64,000 nt of DNA from Gnetum montanum (Eukaryota; Streptophyta; Gnetopsida; Gnetales; Gnetaceae), in contig MNCI01011145.1 of the NCBI GenBank assembly GCA_015680685.1, forward strand, positions 374,169 to 438,168, in the 5' to 3' direction. A program made the translations under genes and the position numbers. Below are positions 54,101 to 64,000 of this stretch, piece after piece. The notes below the pieces were generated by a model. It did no database searches and had not been told where the DNA came from. It was given only the letters and a program-made list of their open reading frames with translations. How positions within the stretch are numbered: position 1 is the first letter of the stretch; each line of letters opens with the position of its first letter.

Positions 54101-57077
54101 TTTCGTTCCAATATCTTGAACTATTGTAGAAAACATCATATTAAATTCATTATAGAGTTGACATTATTACATTTTTAAGAAAAAATTTAGTGTTTTACAT
54201 TCTTGTGATTTGAATTTTCTACTACAATGTAATGAACCTTATTTATCTTTTTATCTCAAATACATTTTCAAAATCATTCAACTAATTGTTGAATCTTTTA
54301 TTATCTTTTAATGAACAAGTATCTTAGCCTCATGAATGATCGATTATGTTTTTATTGGATCAAGGATTATGTTGTGCTTATGAACAATTTTCCTTATGAA
54401 ACTTATTAATTTAAAAATAATATAAATCACTAAAGAGATAATATTAAATATCTATATAAAGATATTCAATATAATTGTCATGATATAAATAAATCTTAGC
54501 TTCGTTAAATTATTTTTGAATGTTACTATTTCATAAGTATGCAAGAATCATCTAAATTGATATTCAAGAATATTAGAAAGAAATATCAATTTCATTAAAC
54601 AAAGATTTTAAATGAATCGAGAAATATGTATTCTAAATGAATCAAGAATTATGTTATGTTGGTGTGCATATTTCTTTGTGTGAAGATTATACTAATTTGT
54701 TTGACAAATAAACTAATTTTAATGACATTGAATATTAATAATTATTAGGTTGGTAAGTGAATACGATAGGAAAAATTTTGCATTTGTGAATAAATAAAAA
54801 ATTAAGAATTATTGTAAAAGTTACTTATAGTTTTCTTAGAGTGAAAAACACTTGTATTGTTTGAAAACACATATATCCAATTATATTGACATGTTAAAAT
54901 TTGGAACTTAATAGTTCATAAATAGTGAATTGATCACTAATGAGATTTACAATCCATGATACCAACTTGTTAAAAAGGTAGTCATCCCCTAAATTATCAG
55001 GATTGTGTTTTTGGGCTTGTATGAAGTGACCTTTGTCATCACCTAGAATTTTATCATCTATATAATCAATTATGATGATATCCTGTTGTGCATACTAACT
55101 CTCATAAATTTGGAAAAAGTGTTGTAAAGGCTTTTGAAAAATTAGAATTAGTACATTTGCGGTAATGCTTTTTACATTGTGCTTGATACCAAGTGAATTT
55201 TGGTTTGGTATTTAGATCTTTGATAAGAAATTTTTTTTTTCAACATTGGGAAATTTAGCTGATGTCAAAAATGCATATTTGATACCTTCTTTTATCAATC
55301 TAGAAGGAACTCATGAACACCTGTTCAAATAAAGTAATACCTTTTTCTTAGCATGACATGGAAAGTTCTAGCATGCATCCTCAATTCTTTCACATTTGAG
55401 TAATGAACATTATTTACAAGCATACTATTTAAGTCCATTATCATTGCTTTTCTTCATTGTAATTTCTCAATTATATCTATAATTATTCACAATACATTCA
55501 TTAGAAAATCTTAACATCCATTTAACATAAGATATAGAAGATGAAACTTAAAGCTAAGAGATGGGACTATCTTAACATCCATCTTCTATACAACTAAGAT
55601 AATAATGATGAATCAAAAAAATAATATAGTGAATGAAATTCTGAAATTGATTACAATTGTTTGAAATAGTATCTCAATATTGTGTTCTCTATATATTTTT
55701 TTTTCAATCTCAAAAATGATAAATCTTTTAACATTGCATTCTATGGAAACTAGAACTTTATCATAGTATTTTGGTAGAAACATTGAATCGTAAACTTTTT
55801 CCTCATTTCCTCTTTGATGTATTTCTTTAAACTCATTTAAATTATAAAAACCAATTAACATAGAAGGTGGACACTTAAAATTGATATGATCATTTGGTTT
55901 ATTTAATGCAACTAATTAAAGAAAACATGTTAGACATTTTGGATTAATCTTAATATAATGTTTATTATGAAATGATTTAACATGAAGATCATTATGGTAT
56001 GCAATGCTTATGTAGAGTTACTTTATCATAGTCATATAATTTAATCCTTTCAATGAATAAAATGCATTAGGGAATGATAGTTATTAAGGTATAATAAATA
56101 CAAGATCATAATTAGTTATTAAGGTAAAATAAATACAAGATCATACTTTTTTTATTTAGATCTTTTGTTGAACTCTCACTCTCATTGTTTTAAACCTACA
56201 AAAATTTTTATATAAAATTATCAAACAAGAAATGTATTCCAAACAATATATCAATGTTTCATTTTTAATTTCTTGGAGGCCTTATCACTAACTGTTTTTG
56301 GTACCTTCAATGTTGGTGGACTTTTCCCCTGTAGAATAAAACCATTTCATAAAAATTTTTGGTAATAAAATGAATCCTTATAAAAATCAATTAATGAAAT
56401 CTTAGTTACCTTATGCTTACTATTAGAACCTTCACATGCTATGCTTCAGTTAATTCTTTTAAAAAAATTAGACATCTCCTGTGTCTCCTAGTTAAAATAG
56501 TAAAGATTAATCATAAGGCTAAATTTTTAAATTCATATCAAAAACTAATAAAAGTATCTCAATGAACATATATATTAACCAAATATTCATTTGTTTCTAT
56601 ATTCTCATCATCAGATTCACTATCATCATTCATATCAAAATTTTTTGATTCATTTTGTTTACCCTTAGCACCCTACATTTCCAATCTAAATAGATATATT
56701 AAAGACTACTGCCAAAAAATGTAGAAGAACAGTTCAAAGGAATGAATTTTGAATTTAACATGTTTTTAAACCTTATCTTCTTTTGTTTCTTCCTCTTGAT
56801 TTTGATCATCATTGTCATCCAAAACATAAGTATCTTAGTTATTCTCGTAAGGTTAGTAGTAATAAAATAATTTTGATAGAATATAATAATAAAAATGTTA
56901 CAAAAAATATGCTAATAGTCTTGCTCACCATTTTAGTAGACGTACCTTTCAAATATATTATTATATCCTTATAAGCATCTTTAATATCTAAAATACATAT
57001 GCACTATTTTTTGCCAATTTTATATTGTAAGGGGCATCATCTATTGCTTTCCATATTTCTACTATTTCAATCCATGA
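54101..57077. other. Unassigned 3 kb, no gene
   Basis: Strongly AT-rich. ORFs are 60-82 codons without domains; the minus frame at 55613-55861 is the longest. It could include hAT 3' flank and older repeats, but nothing is recognisable. Confidence 0.4.
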
Positions 57078-57902
57078 TGACGAGTGGTGAGGTACCCCTA
57101 CACTCAACCATACGAATACGAGCGTTTCACACACGATCCGGTTGAACTTAGTAGATAGACTAGTTGTGGTATCTAGACAGTTACTCATAGATCGCAGTTT
57201 GCAATCTTTCCACCTAGACTAGTATTAGCTTTGTCATGTATGGTTTAGTCTAGAGTGAGGTGTATGATGTGTTCCTACACTAATGCTACTCCTGGGATGA
57301 TGGAAAATAATATCAACTAAATTAGGAGAGAGAGAGAGTGAGAGAGAATCTAAACTAGCCTAAGTACGATGAGCATTTGTTCCTTAATCATCCGTACACA
57401 TCTTGGACCTCGTGCATGACTACCACTGGGATTACCAAGTGCATGGCCTAGGTATGCTACTAGGTTACCAAGTAGTCACACTTAAATGCCCGTAATTAAT
57501 TCATACTCATTCCGCGTTACTAGGAGATAAGGGTAGAGAGATATTAACTAAGAAAGTAATAAATAGCAATAAATAACAATAAAAATTAAATAATTAAGCT
57601 AAGTGGATGTTGCAATGATGAAGTAATCTCGATCTTTATTGTCGATCATGTGCATGTCCAAGTACGTCACACTCGAATAAGGATGCTATACAATTACAAT
57701 CATCACACTATGGGCATGCACTGGGAGAAAAGGGTTGAGAGGAAAACTAGTAAAAACTAAAAACTAAAAACTTCCAACTTTCAAAAAGAAGACTCTTTAC
57801 GAAATCTTCCTTCCTCTTATTTATAGATGAGGAGACAGGCTGCGATATTGCATACGCGATATCATGGGTGCGATATTGTAGCCAACAATTCATGACTCAT
57901 CA
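57078..57902 (-). repeat. Solo LTR
   Basis: On the minus strand it starts TGATGAGTCATGAATTG and ends CCACTCGTCA. It is flanked by CATGA (57073-57077) and CATGG (57903-57907), a 5-bp target duplication with one change. It shares its R-U5 half with the TR-GAG LTRs (GGTACCCCTACACTCAACCA, GATCCGGT(T/C)GAACTT, CTTGGTAATCCCA-type and TTAATCATCCGTACACATCT blocks, inverted). Its U3 differs and carries GCGATATC motifs like those at 1-98. A TATA box (TATAAATA, minus) lies at 57818-57825. No internal sequence remains, so it formed by LTR-LTR recombination. Confidence 0.85.
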
Positions 57903-60479
57903 CATGGAAAGAAATGAAGATTGTCTTTGTGAACAAAGATGACACCTATGTCACTGTATAAACACAAATCCTTTAACAAATTATTCCAATAGAACAATGA
58001 TACTATGTAAGAGACACCCTTGGTAATAGCCTTGTCTTTTATCAGAATGGAGTCCAATATCTTGTTTTAGAAGAAAGTTGACTTGCAAGAGTTTTACTCA
58101 ATGTCTTCTAAAATGGATTCATCTAGAAGAATATCTTTAATTGACTTAACATTAATTGTGTGAATCTCAGTTACATGTGAGTCACCTTTTTGGAATGCGT
58201 ATGGTATATCTACAGTTTCTATTGTGGTGAAGTAGTAAAGAAAAATGTACATGTTCTAATTCTTGTAGTGATAATTCTTAAAGTTTTTACATGATATGCT
58301 ATTGTATATACACTTCTTATAGTTCTTAATAAAGTTTCTAAATAAATGATAGTTTTCATCTTAAATATTAATAACTACCCTAAAGAACATGATATTGTTC
58401 CTTTGTACTGAGTTAAATAAATTTTTTAAAAATAAAAAAAGAGTCCTTAATAGTTATATTCCCAAAATCAAGTAAATAGAAAACTACTGATTTCCCGATA
58501 GAAGAGAATTCCTTTTCATATTTGAGAAATATAAGATCTATGAGCTTTGAGTTTTGCCTATAACAAAAAACATCTTCAACTAGTTAGGTGGTTGTATCCA
58601 TAATCAAGAAATTTCAAGTGTCCATGCAAAATTGATTAAATGAAAGGCTTGATTGTTAAGTCCCATTTTGTGAACTTAACATTTCCATGCAAGCTTAGGA
58701 ACATGTAATTATCAATTTTGTATATACAATTGAAAGGTATAGTGCACATTAATATATTGTCAAACTTAATAAGAACCAAAGTATAAGATAATAAATTATA
58801 ATTCAATACCTGTTACAGATGTTATCTACATTAATGTTTTTGCACCACTTAATAGATGTGTCTTTATTGATGAAGAATTAAATTAGAGTAAGCTTTAAGG
58901 AATGTAAATGCTTCATCTAATCATATTTTTACTCTAGTGTGGTCATTCTATTAATTATTGATTTTCCTAACCCCTCATTTCCCTTGAAATGCTTGAAACA
59001 CATCTATGTATTGAGTAACATATTAGTACATATCTCAATTTCATGTTGCCTAAGATCTTGTAGTGGGCAAATAGATTGACACTCAAATACTTATGATTAT
59101 TCTCAAAATTTTCATGGGAGGAAATCATGATTTAGCATTATAAAGAGAGCATCATCAAATTTGAGAAAAAAAATTTTCTTTCCTAAAGAGTCTTGAATGT
59201 TGGTATACTAACAACATATAATAAATTTGATATAGAAAATGTTAATGTTGTAACATGTGATATATTAAATGAATTACTCTAGGAATCAAACATAAGTAAC
59301 TTACTTGAATATAAGTTTTAGGCTATCATAGATTAGCTCTAGTTCTTTTGAAATTCCATTAGAAGATAATTTTCTAATATTGTTTTGATAGAGATAGCTT
59401 CTAGCATGCCTCAACATCTTCACATAGGAAGGATTATGTATCATGCCCTAAACCTAATTATGAGAATGACAAATTTTTGTGATCATGGAAACTAGTGTTA
59501 GCCTTTTAAAGCTTGGCATGATGAACTCTGTAGAGATTCTTCACCAAAATCTCAACACCATCTCTATCAAGAAGTATCTTTGTAGCTTGAATCAAATGTT
59601 GTCCATCTAGAATTTAGAATTGGAGGTCCTCCCAATGGATCTTAAATTTATATGAGGGTGTAAAATTTTTACCAGTAGAAGTCTTGTATAATAGGCATAT
59701 GTAAGATTCTTTGTCATTGACATGAGAAGTTTCTCAACATAGTTCATGCTCATTGCTCTAATTCTAAACTTGTCAAGAGCTTGATTGCATCGATTATTTT
59801 AATTTGGTAGCATGTCTCAAAATTTGGATGAAAATATTCTCTTTTTTTCTTCATCATCTTGATACCCTTGTTTACAATTCTAGCTACTTTCTTGCTATGA
59901 TTCTTTGACTTGTTTACTCTAAATAAAGTGATTGTTGGAGATCCTTTAGCAGTAATAGAAAGATAAAGAGAAAGAGTTATTAGATGATGTATGAGCCAAA
60001 GCTCATTGCATGATTCATATGATTACACTTGTACAGAATAATTGATGATATTTTCATAACCCTTCTTTGCTATAGAAATATTTTGACATAAGCAACAATC
60101 TTTTTCTTAAAAATGTCTAAGTCAATCTTTTTTGTGTCATATTTTCTTATGAAGGCACTTGACTTTGTTTTCTCTATGTCAATAGTTCCAAGAATAAAGT
60201 GTTCATCATGTAGTATTGTTTTGGTAGGTGACACAAGTATTTCCAATTGAATATAAATTATTCTATGGCTTTTGATAGTTGCAACCACCAAAATTCTAGG
60301 ATCCTTGTATGAATGATTGTCCATTTGTTTTATAAATATATGTACATCCTCATGTCACCATTCTAGTTTTATTACTAACATGTACCATAATTTAGCTAGA
60401 TTCATTTCAGTATTTGATATCTTTATAATTTTTCCAATATGATCCTATAATGAAGAAAACGAAGAAAAGCAAACTATTT
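57903..60479. other. Unassigned 2.6 kb, no gene
   Basis: AT-rich, with ORFs up to 84 codons (60070-60324, minus) and no recognised domain. Confidence 0.4.
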
Positions 60480-61780
60480 CAGTATCATTACCCATATTAT
60501 AACATGCACGATTGGATAACCCGTTAGAAAACAAAACAAAATGGTTATGAGATTATATGGATGTTCAAATGGAAACATTGAGGGAAAAATATTTCATAAC
60601 TTGCATGATTGAGTACCTTGAAAAAATAGATGCTATGAAAGTCCATAATTGATATGGTTCAAAATAACTATTTCATAACATGCATGATTAGGCAACTCAT
60701 TTGAAAATAAGATAGAATGGTTATTTGATGATATGAATGTTCAAATAGGATCATTGAGAAAAAAAATATTTCATAAAATACCCAATTATGCAGCCTACAT
60801 TAAGTATCCAACATAATTATTACATAACATGCAAGATCATGTAACCCACAAAACTTTTGTCATAACATGCACTAAAGGGAAAACCCATTAAAGATATAGG
60901 ATATACATGATACACCATAACTATATCATAACATGGATGATTGGTCAACCCTTTAAGAAATAAGACACAATGGTAATGCAATGAATGTTTAGTCTAGATC
61001 ATTAAATATAATAAATGTCATAACATGCATGATAGGGAAAGCTACAGTAGGTAACTGGTATTAATGAATGAGATGAGAGACTAACAATGATACGATAGAA
61101 CATAACATGTTTTAAGACATGCATGATAGGAAATCTAAATAGTCTCAAGACATGCACAATAGGAAATCCTATTAATTGGAAATGTTAGGCCTAGGAAAAC
61201 ATAACTATTTCATAACATAAAATATTTGGTAATCCGTTAGGATATAAGATGTAAGTTTTATAACCATTGAAAGTAAAAGATTTCATGACATGCATAATCG
61301 AGCAACCCACATGCATGATTGTGAAACTTGTTAGTCGATAGGATGTAAGTTCAATGATATGGATGTTTAAACAAGATCATTGAGAACAAAACATTTCATA
61401 ACATGCACAATCTAGCAACGTATGTTAAGTATCCAACATAACTATTGCATGACATGCTCAATCAGGCAACCTACAAAACTATTATTGTAATGTGCACTAA
61501 AGGGAAAACCTACTAAAAGTATAGGATAGACATGATACAACATAACTATATCATAACATGCATGATTGGCCAATCCTTTAGGAAATAAGACACCACAATA
61601 CTGTGATGGATGTTTAATTTGGATTATTGAATTCACTAGATCTCATAACATTTATGATTGGGTAACCCATTAGGATATAAGACATAATTTTGATCATTAT
61701 TGAAAGTAAATGAATTTGTAACATGCATGATTGAGAAACCTACATCAAGTAACATGCATGACCAAGAATCCTTAGGGAAA
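60480..61780. repeat. Degenerate tandem array with CATAACATGCATGATT motif
   Basis: About 17 variants of CATAACATGCATGATTGGG followed by AACCCATTAGGA-like sequence (for example 60497, 60675, 60931, 61019, 61285, 61396, 61553, 61644, 61719) at irregular spacings of about 40-100 bp. There is also a higher-order repeat: 60862-61000 resembles 61490-61625 (ACTAAAGGGAAAACC, TATAGGATA(T/G)ACATGATACA, AGGAAATAAGACAC). No coding sequence. Confidence 0.8.
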
Positions 61781-61849
61781 TTTCTTCTTCTTCAATGTCT
61801 CTATGTCGTGTAAAATATACATACTATTTTGAAGTGATATTGGTATTAT

Positions 61850-63110
61850 CTTGATTTTTTATGATTTCTCAATTGAGCAAGATGGATAGCTTGTTCATTG
61901 TCATTATGGACTATGTTGATATTGGAAATATTTGATGTGTTTAGGATATCACTCTTAAAAATTACTAAAATTGTCAGAATAATCATTATATGTGGAGCTT
62001 GCCCATCCATGCATCCTGCAAATACCATACTTTCTTAGAATGGTTCTATAATTGGATTCACTTTTTGTTTATTTTGTTAGGTTGCTGAGACATGTAACCC
62101 TTCAAATAGCCAATTTTGAACTGCAAAAATTTAATGAACGAGGATTCATGTTATAGAATCTTATTGGAGCTATTATATTAATTTGAACTATCACTATTTA
62201 AATTCATGAAAATTCTAAAAAAAAATCACTATATTTTGAAGTTTCTTTTCTATGCATCCTACAAATACCATACTTTCTTGGAGTGATTCTATACATGGAT
62301 TCACTTTCTCTTTGTTTTTTTATGTTTCTTAGACAAGCAACACTCAGGTAGCTAGTTAATTATGTTTATGACCTGTAAAAACTTAACGAATGAGGATTCA
62401 TGTTATATAATCTTATTGGAGATATTATATTAATCTGTACTATCACTATTGAAATTCACAAAAATTATAAAAACAATAACTATATGTGGAGGTTTCCTAT
62501 TCATGCATCCTACAAATACTATACTTTCTCAGAGTGATTCTATACATGGATTTATTTTCTCTTTGTTTTCTTGAGGTTGTTTGAATGGGTAACCCTTTAG
62601 ATAGCTTGTTCATTGTAGTTATGAATGACAAGAATTTAATGAATGAGGATTCATGTTATAGAATCTTATTAGAGATATTAAATTAATTTGTACTATTACT
62701 ATTGCAATTTACAAAAATTCTAAAAGAAATCACTATATTTAGAGGCTACTTGTCCATGCATCCTACTAATACTATATTTTTTCAAATTGATTCTATACAT
62801 GAAGTTACTTTCTCTTTGTTTTTAAAGGTTGCTTGGATAAGAAACCCTTTAGATAGTTAGTTCATTTTATTTATGAACTACAAGAATTTAATGAATGAGA
62901 ATTTATGTTATAGAATATTATTGGAAATATTATATTAATTTGTAATAACACTATTAAAATTCACAAAACTTATGAAAACAATCACTATATGTGAAGCTTT
63001 CTCATTTGTGTATACTACAATACAATATTTGAATGTAGTTTATATTTGTTTTTGAGATTTCTCAAGCAAGCAATCCTTAATATAACCTATAGATTATATT
63101 TTAGAACCAC
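61850..63110. repeat. Tandem array with ~250-bp unit
   Basis: Units are recognisable by CATGCATCCTACAAATACCAT at 62008, 62251, 62502, 62755 and a weak one at 63007, a period of 243-253 bp. Each unit also has TTGGATTCACTTT, GGTTGCT, AACCCTT, TTAATGAA(C/T)GAGGATTCA, ATGTTATAGAATCTTATTGG and TATTATATTAAT. Decay increases toward the right. A partial unit seems to precede 62008. Confidence 0.85.
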
Positions 63111-64000
63111 GAAACTAAACCTTGGAGAAAAATTTAGAAAAAATTGATGGGTGGCTTGGCTGAGCAACCCTTATTGATACATGTTCTGTGTGTCTTATAT
63201 AGGTATGAATTGAAACATGCAAATAAGTTGAATGAATTTATTTTATAGTTTCTTAAAGTACAAAGTGAATATATTTTGATGTTCATAAATTATATGATTA
63301 AAACAGTTTCTATAGTTTAAATTAGATAGATCCTATTTTTATCCAAACTTGTTCATACTTGATTATATCATTTCATAGGAATTTATTTAACTAATTTAAT
63401 TTGATAAAGGCTATTAATTTCCAAACACTTTTATTAATGATTATTTTTAAATTATCTAATATGAAATGTTTCAACTAATTGAATTGCATAGTAGATATTA
63501 TTTTTCCTATCCTTTTCATAATTGATTTTAATTTTGTAATACCAAAACATTATGATACCTAGGCAATTTCAATCTAATTTAGAAAAATAGATAATAAGTC
63601 ATAGAACAATGATAAATAGATCATAAAAACTATGTAAAGTAATTTGGAAATCAATAAAATCTTTATAAATTATGTAAAATATCATTATAGAGAGTGCGAC
63701 ATAGGACATTGACAAATAGATATTATGAAATCAATAATGAATATGTAAATTATCATGATAGATAATGTGGAACAAGGATAATGCAACATGAAATGAACTT
63801 ACCATGTCTGTAGAGGTCAAAATGAATGACAAGGAAAGGAATCCTATAAAGGGTAGATAGTAGAAGATGAAATATTACTCTGAAATAACAACATCAAAAC
63901 ATATATATCAATTGATTATTTAATTTATACAAAGTATATGAAATAAATGTGGAATAATAACATCAAAATATATATCAATAAGTAGTTTAGTTTATACAAA
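63111..64000. other. AT-rich end of window, no gene
   Basis: No ORF, repeat unit or RNA gene was recognised in the last 0.9 kb. Confidence 0.4.

Noticed and set aside
55613-60324. Frames of 60-84 codons in the AT-rich right part
   Set aside because: Lys/Ile/Asn-rich by composition only. No motif, and no neighbouring structure supports them.
60480-63110. CRISPR-like array
   Set aside because: Plant DNA. Repeats are degenerate and unevenly spaced, spacers are not unique sequences of constant length, and no cas genes are present.

Overview
The window is repeat-rich, AT-rich nuclear DNA from a plant, almost certainly a land plant with a large, transposon-filled genome. A gymnosperm is plausible from the mix of long decayed elements, but I cannot name the species. 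The evidence is chromodomain Ty3/gypsy and Ty1/copia elements primed by initiator tRNA-Met, an LTR family primed by a tRNA-Asp-like site, plant-type DUF659 hAT transposases, a Helitron with a PIF1-like helicase end, an RTE-like LINE and tRNA-derived SINEs. CpG is depleted and C-to-T decay is widespread. I see no intact host gene, functional tRNA, rRNA or CRISPR array. Nearly every recognisable reading frame is a transposon pseudogene.

Layout. 0-8.7 kb: the tail of an LTR (1-98, minus) lies inside a Ty3/gypsy integrase relic (99-622, plus). It is followed by a copia gag relic (minus), a small secreted-looking ORF, a LINE reverse-transcriptase relic whose 3' end is repeated three times, and a second gypsy pol relic. 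8.7-15.0 kb: a large LTR element with no recognisable coding capacity (LARD-like), with TGTGAGAGA...TTGTTACA termini, primer site and polypurine tract. 15.0-16.9 kb: low-copy-looking sequence that I cannot assign. 16.9-20.3 kb: a gypsy gag-protease relic (minus) with primer site and LTR.

22.5-32.3 kb is a clean nested insertion. An old minus-strand copia element with LTRs of about 113 bp (22457-22570 and 32196-32307) carries, inside its integrase, a younger minus-strand chromovirus (24655-30918) flanked by a near-matching 5-bp target duplication. The chromovirus keeps gag, protease, reverse transcriptase, RNase H, integrase and a chromodomain-like end. Its 3' LTR has collapsed to 27 bp.

35.4-54.1 kb is a second nest. 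Two hAT-like relics lie head to head, minus at about 35.4-44.0 kb and plus at about 51.35-54.1 kb. The minus copy holds two Helitrons. For the first (36094-39527), an internal tandem duplication of the hAT supplies an empty-site comparison showing insertion between A and T. Between the two hATs sits a complete LTR retrotransposon (44583-51287) with a 5-bp target duplication, a tRNA-Asp-like primer site, a long one-frame gag and no pol, plus a second short reading frame near its 3' end. The plus hAT carries a tRNA-derived SINE duplicated in tandem together with its 19-bp target site.

54-64 kb is AT-rich. It holds a solo LTR (57078-57902) related to the LTR at the window start, and two adjacent degenerate tandem arrays (60.48-61.78 kb and 61.85-63.1 kb). 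All coordinates and family calls come from reading the sequence by eye. Divergence values and exact element edges were not computed.
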